A stretch of DNA of 64,000 nt from Liolophura sinensis (Eukaryota > Mollusca > Polyplacophora > Chitonida > Chitonidae): positions 3,288,001 to 3,352,000 of the forward strand of contig NC_088304.1 in NCBI RefSeq assembly GCF_032854445.1, given 5' to 3'. How positions within the stretch are numbered: the stretch's first letter is position 1; every line of letters starts with the position of its first letter. The notes under the pieces were generated by a model that made no database searches, was not told the DNA's origin, and saw nothing but the letters and a program-made list of their open reading frames with translations. A program made the position numbers and the translations under genes. This document shows positions 25,755 to 36,889 of this stretch, piece after piece.

Positions 25755-26387
25755 ATCCAGTTTTTTCTCGAACAAAAACTGTCACTGAACAGAGCATTAT
25801 TCCCCATAGCCTACTTCAGAGTCTTACATTATTAAGGGGGTAAACTGAAGAGAGTCGTCTGTCTTATATCGATAATGGGAAATGTCAGGACTTCGTTATG
25901 CATCCGGGATCACATGTTCTTCAACGACAGACTTAAGACCCTTCTGTCAATGATAGAATGGATATAAGACAGTTTATAGTTTGGAACAACTCTTTACACC
26001 TTTTGTTTTATCTTATACTATCGCGAAACGTATCTTGAAACTTGACCCTTGAAAGAAAAAAAAACTCCTGGATTATTAAAAAAGAACATTATTTTTTCCT
26101 GTTTGCAGAAATCAGGATCTTCATACTACCAATAATGAAAAAGTAAAAATCATGATGTGAAATAATACGCCCATATATGTATACAGACAGCCGGGAGTAG
26201 ACCACGGTTTTCAGCCTCTTATTTTTGACCGTTGGAATTGCCTCAAACCCATTTTATCTCCCTTGAGCATTAGAGAGCTCAGGCCCATGGACGAAAATCC
26301 ACAATGACCACTCCAGTCACTTTCCAAGAGAGAATTTGATAGCGTGTATCTCGCTTTTGATATTTGTTTCACTGTGCAACTTGCGGA
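25755..26387. other. Non-coding stretch
   Basis: No feature was recognised. A 97-codon minus-strand frame at 26211-26504 runs into a SINE and is incidental. Confidence 0.35.
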
Positions 26388-26661
26388 TGGTCGCGGATTT
26401 CTTCCGAGCTTTGACCCGAGTCCTCCCACCATAATGCAGGGCCCAGTTTCACAAAGCGGCATACGGAATTTTTTATCGTACATTTGTCGTACGATATTTT
26501 CCACTTATTATGGTCACTATTAACTTACCATTGTCCTATAAGTGCGATTATCGTATATGTACGACATCTTTGTGAAGCTGGACTCTGGTCCGCCGTCGTA
26601 GAAGCGAAATATTCTATAGAGTACAGCATAAAACACCGATCACACAAATAAATAAATATAT
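26388..26661 (+). mobile_element. SINE-A copy interrupted by a MITE
   Basis: The left part (26388-26437) has 'cttgcggatggtcgcgg' and 'cctcccaccataatgc'. The right part (from about 26585) resumes with 'ccgccgtcgtagaagcg' and ends in an AAAT tail. In intact copies 'ataatgc' and 'tggccgccgtcgta' are adjacent, so about 147 bp has been inserted here. Confidence 0.85.
26438..26584. mobile_element. Foldback MITE inserted in SINE-A
   Basis: The insert starts AGGGCCCAGTTTCACAAAG and ends with the inverted counterpart CTTTGTGAAGCTGGACT. Inside, 'gtcgtacgat' and 'cgtatatgtacgac' continue the inverted symmetry after an extra stretch in the left arm. It has no coding capacity, so it would depend on a transposase elsewhere. 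The ends are accurate to about 3 bp, and a target-site duplication could not be fixed. Confidence 0.72.
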
Positions 26662-27016
26662 GTTTGTTTGGGCTTGTAAACACTATCCTTATATTTTGTG
26701 CAAGGATATTTTCTTGTAAGAGTTACAGTTGTAACTGTTGTTTTTATTACCTTTAAGAAATTTGTGGGCTGGATATAATTTTGAAATATGTTCTTCCGAT
26801 ATCATGTTATTCCTCATGTTAAAAGCTAATAGGTATTTTTTCAGCATTTATTGCGGTATATTATTTGCAAGCCTGCATGAGTTTCAAAAACAAGAAGCGC
26901 ACACTCATATTTTTGAATTGTCGTAAAATTTACGTAGCCTATACAAAGCTGCGTTTGTCAGAGAACCATTTTTTGGATTGTTTTCCCTCTTCACAAGTAA
27001 TGGCGTAGTCAACGGT
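26662..27016. other. Non-coding spacer
   Basis: No feature was recognised. Confidence 0.3.
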
Positions 27017-27126
27017 GATATATACAATAGCTATGCTGAAGTGTGACTAAGGAAATTTTAAGGAACATCTCCCGATATATACAATATCTATAGTGAAGTG
27101 GGACTAAGGAAATCTTAAGGAACAGA
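27017..27126. repeat. Two-copy tandem duplication, about 56 bp
   Basis: 'gatatatacaatagctatg' with 'gactaaggaaattttaagga' is followed by a second copy, 'gatatatacaatatctatag' with 'gactaaggaaatcttaagga'. Confidence 0.85.
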
Positions 27127-27245
27127 GTCTGATTCCACAAAGCTTTTTCTGGTTTTAGTTAAACAATAGACCTCGTCACAGTGTTTGCTTTTTTGGTAGA
27201 AGAAGTTGAAATTTTGACATATTTGCCTTATTACGACAATGTGGT
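27127..27245 (+). repeat. Dispersed repeat R2, copy 2
   Basis: Aligns with 21068-21185 (see that entry). It lies between the 56-bp duplication and a MITE. Confidence 0.4.
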
Positions 27246-27462
27246 ACATTCAAAACATTACTCAGTTAATTTCAACAGAAAGTCTCTTGTCCAGTTGATG
27301 CAAGAATCTAATCTGCTCTTGCAGCAGACATGTGTATTCTGTTAATTCAGCATTCCAGATCCTATTCAACTGTAGAATATGACAGAGTAATAACAGAATA
27401 CATTCTGGCATCAGTCAGAAAACAGGCTTTCTGTTAGAATTAACATATTAATTTTTTGATGG
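27246..27462. mobile_element. MITE-2 copy 1 (inverted-repeat element)
   Basis: The ends form imperfect inverted repeats about 60 bp long. 'gttaatttcaacagaaag' on the left pairs with 'ctttctgttagaattaac' on the right, and 'gatgcaagaat' pairs with 'attctggcatc'. The same termini bound 31858-32114. It has no coding capacity. Confidence 0.7.
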
Positions 27463-28899
27463 TAAAGAATGCAGTTTCCAGGTCACCAAAATCAGCTGTG
27501 AAAGTTCATTTATCGAATTTTAACATAAGTCAATACTGCCTTTATTGAAACAGCCCAAGTCCCGAATTCCTCAGTATAACAAATACGTGTGGAGTACCTT
27601 GACGTTCAAGATGTGTGACACTGTGACTGGTGTCCTTTGTTTGTTTATCTATATTTAATTAGGGTTTAAGTATATGTCGTAAACACAACGTATAGCTGGT
27701 ATATGGATTCCGAAGTAAACCAGTATCCTTCACCAATCAAGCCGCAAGACACGAAGTAGGCCTACTGTTGTACTGTGTATGAGGTTCATTGGTTTTGACT
27801 TCATGCAGCATGGCGCTTTTGTGAATATGTGAAATAAATGGCGACAGTATATCTGAATTGGACCTGGAGATTATTCCCGAACTACGAGACTGGGCTGTTT
27901 TTGACTTCAGGCCGAATTTGAACCAAAATTTTAGAGCCTGTTTTGGGGTCCTAGAAATGAAAATTTCGACCACTTCACACTTGTTATTTTTCAATAAATA
28001 TGTCAACATTTTAAGGTCTATTACCCAAAATTGTAACAACGTTTTGAATATTGACATAAATGTCATAAATGGCGTTGTGGAATTGGCCTGTGAAATTTGA
28101 ACTGTATGTCATCCCTAAAATATAGACCATCTTCCTTACATCATAATTACTCGACAACTGATGACTGCTTCTCTTTAACGTATTACTGGCTTTATTTACT
28201 ATCTATACAATTATTTCTTAAATATTGTTTTTGGAACTAGTTTTTTGAGCTGTCTTGGAAATGACTTGCAATGATCGATATGGAGCGCCTCTTTATACAT
28301 GGTTTGAAAGCGTTGTACGAAAGCTGCGTTCACACTGTTCGATTGTCTATATAGTTGAACGATCGAATTCTACCAGTTACCAGTTATTCTACCAGGGTTG
28401 GACATGCAGCATTCGACAAATCGCGCCGTCTGAGAAGTGTTCCATTTTCAGTCCACTCTAATTTGAAGTGTCGATGCGACAAGTCACATCGTATTAACGC
28501 CGATTTAGGCGCATGCCGTGTCTGGTATATTTTCTTGTGCTACTGTGAGTGCAGTGAGGTGACTCGTGTTACATATACAAGTATGGTGCTGTGACATCTT
28601 AGCTATGTGGTTGAAACATTAAGTTAATTACAGCGAATCGCGTTAAACTTCGCTAGCGACAAAGCCAGATTACAAGGGTATGTAACTTCACGAGAATCAG
28701 ATTTTTGTTATGTTCAGCTGATCAGTCATAATCGATCATGATGAATTCTGAACTCCGTAAGAACAGGACAAAGCTTGCTAACCCAGCGTTTCTGATACTA
28801 TGAAGCAGATGCTATCTGATACTATATACCAGATGCTCCCACAGGAGCTGTTGTCCCCCACGGAGGTGTATTGGTGGCTGATCCGACCATTGCCAATAC
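27463..28899. other. Non-coding stretch
   Basis: No exon is supported. Overlapping frames on opposite strands at 27737-28100 are chance ORFs. Confidence 0.35.
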
Positions 28900-29750
28900 A
28901 ACCTACAACGTTTAATGTATCGGTTTGTTGTAACCCCTTGCACAAGTCTTGTTTGTAACCGAATATATGTGTAACCACATCAGAGAAATTGATAATTTCC
29001 TCTCCGAAGTAGCGATGAGCATAAATTCTGATTATATCGTCGCCGAACTGGGCGGTTTATGATATGGCCGAAGCACGGGATACGTGTGCTTCTATTAACA
29101 GCTGACGTGACAGATTTCGTTCTGTTGCGTATTTTCGTGGCCACCTCTATAACCCAAACCCCGCAATTGCGCCAGCCCGTGGTTGCGTGGCACACGAAAC
29201 GTTCAGCGCGCCAAAACAACACATTACTAAGACCACACAATTTTCCGTGTTCTGTACCGTCAACAACTTAAATCCGCATCCAGACCCCCTACTTAACGCA
29301 CAACCACTGGTAACCTCAGAGTTCGCGGCCAATTAAAGCACTGTCAAATTCGGGTATAATTTCGACGAGGTAATTGTTCATAATATACCGAAGGAAATAG
29401 GCTTTCGCCTGTAAATCGTGCGTTTTAACTGCAAGCTGTCCGCAAACGTAGTCAGCTAATTGTGCTGTTTACTAACTTCTTATTTTCTTTGTCTCGACAT
29501 ATCCTCTTTAATTTCCCCCGTCTTGTTTCGCCTAACTTGTGGATGGTCCGTGGCAGCAATTGCCCACTCATTATCACGTCAGATGATCCCCCGGTTCTGT
29601 CTGCTAGGTTTCAGTCCAGTTCCGTTTGTTTTAGCGAGCCCAAACTTCATAATAACCGGTTTCGATTCTCATTTGGCAGCTCCGCCACACGCTAAGGCTC
29701 CAGTCTTGCACGCTCGATGCTAGCTTAACCAACTGCCGAAAAACTCATAA
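28900..29750. promoter_or_regulatory. GC-richer island, possible regulatory element
   Basis: Unique-looking sequence with higher GC, especially 29040-29340 and 29510-29720, and no repeat or recognisable exon. A regulatory role is only a suggestion. Confidence 0.2.
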
Positions 29751-29786
29751 AAATAACTAAGTCAGTGGTGTCTCAGATCCTACATT

Positions 29787-29862
29787 TGCGGACAGATGCG
29801 GAACTTCGCGTACAAAGCGTAAACTGCGGACAGATGCGGAACTTCGCGTACAAAGCGTAAAC
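29787..29862. repeat. Perfect 38 bp tandem duplication
   Basis: Two identical copies of a 38-bp unit starting 'tgcggacagatgcggaactt'. Perfect identity suggests a recent event. Confidence 0.95.
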
Positions 29863-31572
29863 TGCGGTATTGAAGACGCCTAAAAGCATCAAGTCCATGT
29901 ATTGAACGATTTTCGTAGATCACGTGTATTAACACTTGTTCAGATAACTAGTCATTATACAAAAAAAAACAAACAAACCAAAAAACAGACCAAAAAAAAA
30001 ACTGATGAAATAAAAGAAAAAAAAATGAAAGAAAAAATGGCACTAATTCTCACTGTGTATTTTCCATGAAAAACTAGCATCACTGGTAGTCGCGTGTTTG
30101 TTTTTTCCCCGTATTTATCGTGGACATGGGATGATTTTATAGCTGTGGGTTGGCCATTTGAAACTAAAAGTTTATGCATGCCGCGTATATAATGTAATGT
30201 ATACTGTTGATAAGTTTGTGTCTGGGGTTGTAGTTAGGAAAGCCGTTGGTTTTCTGAGAAAGCTGTTCTTAAAAATACAGATGTATCTCTAGATATAATG
30301 TCCATGAATATAGCATAGCAAAGGCCCGGATAGTCTTACTAGTGAATCAGAAAAAGTTTAGCAGGCCATTCTTTTAGAACAAAATTGAACAAACCAAGAA
30401 AGATAAATTAATGATTATGACTTGTCGCCTCTTGGGAAATATTGTATAGCCATGTCGTTGGGTGAAAATCAGTCGCAAGCTTGAACTTCCAAGCCCAAGA
30501 ATGAAACAGCAGATTTGGTTGAATTTGTCAATACATTAAAATTGTGTATGGGCAGCTGTTCTCATTCAGTGAGATGGAGGGAGTGGGGGGGGGGGATCCA
30601 TGCACCTCTGATTGTGCTTAAATAAATCTTATGGAAACATTGATTCTCAGTCAAACTCTCTACTGAATAATCAATTTCAATAAAATTTTAAAGTTTCTGA
30701 TGCATGAAGTTATAGTATGGAGGCTAATCTTAATGGATTCTGTTGTATGTTACTTTTTTCACTCACTCAGAAAAACTAATCCACTTAAAATAAATATTTT
30801 ATATAATATTATTAGGGATATGTTATGGCACTATTGGAGACGCTTCTTTCAGATGACGAACTATCAACACGGGGCTAATTCGGATGCGGTTATTTTGGCA
30901 TTGTCAAATATTTTGATGGAAAAGTGAATATGCATCACAGCTTCATTCACAGATTGGAAGTTTTCCACTATATACAATGTCTGGTTGCCTTCGCCAATGC
31001 CTTGTGCTAACCGCTTATAGACAGACACATGTAACAACGATCGCCAATCCCCAAACTGTTATGGTGAGCTCCAATCCACGTTGGATCACATGTGACTAAG
31101 TCATTATACAACGACATATGATAGCCTGTCCGGTTTTTCTCCGCTGGTTATCATTCGACCGAGCTGGCAATTTCGCCATGGTTTGTGTCGTTCAAAAACG
31201 GATCTGACGATTAGTGATCAGGCATGAGTAGAAAAACTCGAGGGGCTGTGACTTGGTGGAGTGGCTATGCGGACTCGACAGGCGATACCTTCAGGGTTAG
31301 TGTGTCTGGCAAGGAACTCAAACCACTATTGTTTTAATGGCACGACCGTCAAGTCGAGCATCCGGTGAATTTCTGGACGGCTATGTCGGATGTTGTTTGG
31401 TCGACATGAGGAAATGGAACAAGTATCTGCCCGAATTCGGGGGCCTTGACTTTGTGTGCCCTTCCTGTTAGCTGTCATCATAGGATTGTAACTTTATACA
31501 TTCGCTCACCGATCTCATATGGTCGCAAAATGTTTTGCGTACGAAAACGTTCAAAACGAAAGACATTCATCG
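29863..31572. other. Non-coding stretch with A-rich and G-run tracts
   Basis: A-rich low-complexity sequence lies at 29958-30037 and an 11-G run at 30585-30595. No exon is supported. Confidence 0.4.
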
Positions 31573-31625
31573 TAGAAATGAAATAGTCGTGAGTACGGCG
31601 TAAAACACCAATCAAATTAATAAAT
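31573..31625 (+). mobile_element. SINE-A 3' tail fragment
   Basis: 'gagtacggcgtaaaacacca' followed by 'atcaaattaataaata'. Confidence 0.82.
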
Positions 31626-31857
31626 ACATATATATGCGGGGGCTGTATAAGTTAGGGTTCATAACCAGCAGTGGGCTGCTTTGTGATTCTGTATAGGTCG
31701 AGTACTCGAATGCAGCTTCTACTGGCTTTAACTCAGGAGGTTTGTAGGGTAGCTGGCAAAGGTCGGTGGATTGTAAGCTGTGAAATATTCCAGAACACCA
31801 TCCAAAATCATATCCCAAATCATATACATAAGTAAATACTTGCAATTGAATGCTGTA
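31626..31857. other. Short spacer
   Basis: Nothing was recognised. Confidence 0.3.
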
Positions 31858-32114
31858 CACTCCAAAAATTAATTTGTTAATTTTAACGGAAAAGCTGTTG
31901 TCGGAGTGATGCTAGAATGTATTTTTTTTATTATAACACAATATACTGACATATTCAGCACAATATCCTGTAAATCTAATAGAATTTTTACGTAGAATTA
32001 ATGGAATATGTGTGTTATATTTAACGGAACAACCTGCTGTAATATTAGAATACATTCTAGTTTCACTCAGACAACAGGCTTTGCTTTAACATTAACAGAC
32101 TATTTTTTTGAGTG
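31858..32114. mobile_element. MITE-2 copy 2 (inverted-repeat element)
   Basis: Outer ends are CACTC and GAGTG. The left arm 'tgttaattttaacggaaaag' and 'gctgttgtcggagtgatgct' pairs with the right arm 'agtttcactcagacaacagg' and 'ctttaacattaacag'. The arms are about 65 bp, with an AT-rich centre. It is related to 27246-27462. Confidence 0.78.
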
Positions 32115-32212
32115 GAAATAATATAACTTAAACAACAGTGGGCGAAGTGTATAGAGATATTTCTTTAACACGAATAGCATTCTGTTATCTTTAACATGGG
32201 ACGTAATATTAA

Positions 32213-32263
32213 AATGTTCTTGAGTGCGGCGCAAAACACCAATCAAATAAATAAATAAATTAA
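32213..32263 (+). mobile_element. SINE-A 3' tail fragment
   Basis: 'ttcttgagtgcggcgcaaaa' followed by 'caccaatc' and an AAAT tail. Confidence 0.85.
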
Positions 32264-32845
32264 TGACATTAAAGTGTACCTCCTGAAGATGACAAATAGT
32301 TATCACGTATTGCAACTGTCTATTTCGTCATAGACCCATTGCGAGGAAAAAGGTACGGTATTGATACTTAAAGAAAAGACAAAAGTGTTGACCAAATGTA
32401 TGTATTCATCAATAAAGTATCCCACAGAAAATTTAAAAAGCGACTTTTTACAATTTTGGTGATGTTGCATAATCGAGATATCACAGTTCAAAGAAAACAA
32501 AATGGCACATATGGAGAAAATCGAAAGCGTCGCAATGTTATCCATTTCATTTCTTTAACGAGAGAACGCACCTATTTCTTCTGACGTCACATGAACCCTG
32601 TTTAGCCTTTTAGCCATATGAGCGTGGGTAAGGGTAGTATTTCTGGTTTCTCTAACATGACACCTCCCATGGCTCCGTAAAAATTCCAGATTGAAACTTG
32701 ATTTGCAGAGTTACCAAGTTGGTCAGCACAACCTTGCTGTGGCCGTTTATGTCTGTTTCCACCTCTCTTCCAGAATAACTAAGGTTAAATTATTTGCCGC
32801 TTTTTGTTTTAATTGAACGTCTTTGTCTTCATGTTGGCTTTTCAG
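32264..32845 (+). other. Probable 3' part of the last intron of the plus-strand gene
   Basis: Non-coding sequence leading to a pyrimidine-rich tract and the acceptor 'ggcttttcag' at 32836-32845. A full cAMP-response element TGACGTCA sits at 32582-32589. No upstream exon of this gene could be identified in the window. Confidence 0.45.
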
Positions 32846-33006
32846 AAATTTATCGGGAAATCTGTGAGACGCTAAGCAGTAGTTCGGGGTCAAGTAGCGT
32901 GGGAAGAAGCGGTGGTTTAGAGGGGTCCTTGTCCGGGGGTCCCCCCAAGAGTCAGGACCAGGCGCTGTTGTTTCCCTCCATCAATGACTCGCCGGAGATC
33001 AACTAA
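32846..33006 (+). CDS. Terminal coding exon of an unrecognised gene (5' partial)
   Basis: The exon follows a strong 3' splice site (pyrimidine-rich tract, then TTTTCAG) and encodes 52 complete codons plus two bases of a split codon, ending in TAA at 33004. The peptide starts IYREICETLSSSSGSSS, continues as a Ser/Gly-rich segment with little predicted order, and ends LLFPSINDSPEIN. AATAAA lies 132 bases after the stop, with T- and GT-rich sequence beyond it. The GC content and codon composition stand out from the AT-rich flanks. I do not recognise the protein. The gene converges on Tbx2/3. Vertebrate TBX2 has BCAS3 as a neighbour, which makes Bcas3 one candidate to test, but nothing in this short peptide proves it. 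Earlier exons should lie upstream on the plus strand, possibly outside the window. Confidence 0.6.
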
Positions 33007-33165
33007 CGGAAGCAATCGGTATGTATAGGACTATCTCTGAGATACAGTGCAAAAGGCTACTGCCTATAGAGAGTAAACCCAGAGCAGCGACCACAATGTG
33101 ATATATAGTTGGCAAATGGTCACGTGTAAGATAAGTCAATAAATGTATTCCTTTTCCTCCGGAAT
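33007..33165 (+). other. Putative 3' UTR with poly(A) signal
   Basis: AATAAA is at 33138-33143, followed by T-rich and GT-rich sequence up to about 33200. A copy of dispersed repeat R1 (33069-33130) makes up much of this UTR. Confidence 0.5.
33069..33130 (+). repeat. Dispersed repeat R1, copy 2
   Basis: 'gagtaaacccagagcagcga' and 'tagttggcaaatggtcac' match 48829-48900 ('gagtaaaaccagagcggcga', 'tagttgtcaaatgggcac'). Confidence 0.55.
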
Positions 33166-33403
33166 CTCCCATGTGCTTTATTTGTATATACTGGTTGTTG
33201 TTCATAAGTGAAATCGCTTTGGAAGAAGCAGCCTGCTTAATTACTTCTCGCTCTCAGACCCTGGCGGTTTTAAGGCCACAGTTCTCGTACTGTTGTGAAA
33301 TCAGTGAACTTGATCACGAGTCAAGCTGAATACAGTGTGATAAATCTTGCTCTAAAGCGTAATTTCGCCTTTACATGAATCACACAAGCTTTGCTTTTGA
33401 TGT
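33166..33403. other. Intergenic spacer
   Basis: Nothing was recognised. Confidence 0.3.
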
Positions 33404-33650
33404 CTATTTATTTATGTATTTAATTGGAATTTTATACCATTCTCAATAATATTTCAATAATATGACGGCGGGCGGCATTATGGTGGGAGGAAACCGGTCA
33501 GAGTCTGGGGTGAAATCCACAACCATCCGCTGCAGGTTGCCCCAAGATCTTCCCATGTACGATCGGAGAGGAAGCCCGCATGAGCTGGACTTGAGCTCAC
33601 AGCGACCGCATTAGTGAGAGGTTCCTGGCACACTTACTACCAACGCCATG
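33404..33650 (-). mobile_element. SINE-A copy
   Basis: Reverse complement of most of SINE-A: a TTTA tail, 'ggcattatggtgggaggaaa', 'catgagctggacttgagctc' and 'gcattagtgagaggttcctg'. The outer part of the tRNA-like head is degraded. Confidence 0.88.
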
Positions 33651-35090
33651 TGTAGGCCCCTTTCGATGTAAAAACCCCCTTTCGATGCATAGGCCACACG
33701 AGACTAACCTCTTTCTCGGACAGGAAAATGCCAAATTTTTTAGTTGATAAAACGCGTGTGGCCCACTTGTAAATGCTACGAAAGAAGTTACATGCACAGT
33801 CATTTGGAAGCAGATATGGGCTGGTTGGTTATTACACGTCATGTCTTCACACATTCTTGTTGGAGTTCCTTGAAGCAACTTACCGTTCCTGAGATCAATT
33901 ACAATGTCCAGAGCATTATTGTGAGCACATTTGCTTTCTCATCATTCTGATTTGCCGTCATTTTTCCTTCGTGAGATCGTTGCCTCTATCCATACCCATT
34001 GGTAGATGACAATAAAAAGGGTACCCGTAGAGGAAGTTTTGTAACCCGAACGTACGCATGTATGAAAAACAGGAACGACCACAGATACGGACTTGTGTTG
34101 CCAGAGGCCGTGAGTTTCAACGCTAGCTCTTATCACATTGGCCACTTTAATATAAAGTCAATTGAACTAAAGCGTCGCGGACTAATCTTTTGGCGGATAG
34201 GATGGGTTTAACAAAGAAATGGTAACGTAATCTCACTAACGCTGATGGCCGACTTGTAGATTAAAGCGCGTAAAGAGGCAGGTCGAAACCCGAAGGCAGT
34301 TTGCGGGCACCACAATGGGGCGCTCTAGGATGGAGCAATGGCAGATAAGGCGTTCGCAAAACAGAACACGTGCCTGTGTGAAAGTGCAATGTATTCTCTC
34401 AAGATAACTCTACTCGTTTAATTATTGTCGCCCTGCAGCTCTGTTAGAAATAGACTGATTTTATTAAAACACAGAGCATTACATTCAGTTTTTTTTTTTT
34501 TGCTTTTTAAGTTTTTGCGTCCTGTGCGGATTTTTGTAGTGGTAATAAAATCCAAGATTGTAATTTTGTGATGTTCGTGGAAGCAAACTAGTGTGCACGT
34601 GCTTCAGCGGATCGTGAGCGCTCTTTCTTTTTTGTGTGAGTCTGCTTTAAATACGATTATGAAAATGTTGTATTCTAGTTGTCATTTAGAATTCCATTTT
34701 CTTGTTAAATCACATATTCTGGTGCTGAAAATGAGCTGTGTTACCGCAGAGAAATTTGTGCGAATGTTGTACACACGATTGAGTTGTATCGTCAAGTGTC
34801 AGACGCTGAGGTGGTCTAGTTGTCTAGGCTTATTTTCGTTAGTCCCCTACCAAGAATTCAGAAAGTAAAATCGGAAATAATGATGATTGATGGGAGCGTG
34901 TACAGCGAATCAAGCAATCACCGAGCCTACCAATCCGTCAACCAGTCAATCAATCTGATCAGTTAAACAGGTCATTCAATCGTCATATCGCAATATGGAA
35001 AACAATCAAATGATCAATCTTTTGTAGGTTCTGTGAACAACAACTTTTGACAACATAGAGGGGTCAGTTTGGGACCAAGTTCATGGATGT
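33651..35090. other. Intergenic stretch
   Basis: No exon or repeat is supported apart from a T run at about 34489-34502. Confidence 0.35.
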
Positions 35091-35175
35091 AGACGTCATG
35101 ATGACGTCACGTGAACAGCTACCAATCAGCTCAGGGAAGGTGGTGGCGCTTATATGACGCCATAGATACGGAGGA
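35091..35175 (+). promoter_or_regulatory. Promoter-like cluster: CRE, E-box, CCAAT, TATA-like
   Basis: The inverted repeat GACGTCAT-G-ATGACGTC (35092-35108) contains a full CRE, TGACGTCA, at 35102-35109. It overlaps CACGTG (35108-35113). ACCAATCAG, an NF-Y type CCAAT box, follows at 35121, and a TATA-like 'cttatat' lies near 35149. The order and spacing resemble a plus-strand promoter or a compact enhancer, but no transcript is recognised downstream. Confidence 0.3.
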
Positions 35176-36889
35176 GTATGAAGTGGGAGAGTATCGTTAC
35201 TAAATAACTATACGAAAGCAATCCGACAGTTCATTATCATCAGTTATCCGGCAAATAGTTGTGGAAACGTAAACGTCTCGCATAGAAAGAAAATACCCCT
35301 CATCCTTTTCACGAGGTTTTCATTTAATTGATATTTCTTGGATCGATCACATATTACAAGGCTTCAAAATGCTATTAAATCTTCGTCCTGCATCCCAGTA
35401 CATATACTTGTTACGTACTTAAAGTGGCCCAGAATTATCACATTTTATCTTGGCGCAGTACTTGCAAGGATGGAAGTTATGTAGGAGCATGCCAGAGCAC
35501 ACAGCTAACTTGTCAACGGTGTGTCTGTGATGACTCAACGATGTGTTGGTGGGCTACCCTTCAAATGGTAGTGGACTGATTGTAGAATGTTTGGACTGAT
35601 TTGTCACCAAGTCTACGTGCTACTGTAGTGATTGTAATGGTTGTGGTCCACTAGTCGCCTGCTAGAGGTGTGCTAGTGGTGCGTGTGCGGATGACCTTTG
35701 AATAGGTTAGTATTGCTTAGTTAGCGCATCACCCTACATCCTGAACAGAATGCTTGTGGGACACTAGTGGGTCACTAGAAGCCTGCTAACTGTGAGCCAG
35801 TAGCGAGCTTATGGCACGCCACTGAGAACATGTAGCACCATTGTAACACAATGTTACCATAGTATTTGGAATATCACATCTTACATATCAAATATTTTTC
35901 CTCGTAATATTGTTCCTCCATTCCGCTTGGTATTTAGCGTCTCAGATTTCAAAGAAGCTTTATTAGTTTTAATGTTTTATCGAAAAGCAAATAATTTCAA
36001 ATAAATTATTATTTTAACTTAGATACGTATTTTGCATTGTTGACTACATACTGTAGTATGTATGTTTTTTAGTGGTTGAAACCTATTTTCTTGTTTTTTT
36101 TTACTTTTGAAGAGATGTACAAATTTGCAAATTAAGACATTTAATGTGCTTCTGTACATCAGTTTTCTAAATGGGTGTAGGTCATGTTGCAATTACACCT
36201 GGTTTGGCAAACATTTATGATTGTGCGGCGTTATGGCTAATGTCTATCAATGAGGTTCACCATGGTGACTGACGAGAGTTAAATACAGATGATCAGTGTA
36301 GCATTTCATCCATGAGAACATGAGTTCAGCCCCAGTTGAACTCATTTTTGTTTTTTGTTTTTGTTTTTATTGTAGCGGTTCCGTGGTTAGTACTGTAATT
36401 TGAGGGAGATACAGGACATTTTTCAGTATGTATGTAGTGTTTAGGCTCACAATGAAAACAGGACGTGCACAGAAGAACCTTGTCCAGGACAAGTGATTCA
36501 ACGTGCTGTTACATTATGCATATTTCACAGATCAAAACCAAACTTATACGAGCCACAAGCTCAGCACTTCAGTCAAATTCTTTCCATAGCATAATGTAAG
36601 TACACATTGTTTAACCGCACAACATTTTTTGTGTGACATATATTATTTAATAAATTTCGGGCATTCCATCCAGCTGTATAGAAGGTTGCATGACCATTTA
36701 CTATAAATGTCTACATTTTTTGATTTTGTCTTAGTATTTCATTTTGTAACATTGCCATTTTGATCCATTGTAACATTGCACGCACTCTGCATTGAAATGA
36801 AGTTTTCGCCTTTCCAATATATAGTTGCACTGGTAACAGTTTTGTCCAGTAGTTTATTTTCTATGTATAATTGTAAAAACATGTACTTA
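35176..36889. other. Intergenic stretch with CTAG-rich segment
   Basis: 35500-35830 contains recurring CACTAG, CTAGTGG and 'gcctgcta' words in loose, partly inverted arrangements, with two related blocks about 115 bp apart. The rest is AT-rich and shows nothing recognisable. Confidence 0.35.
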
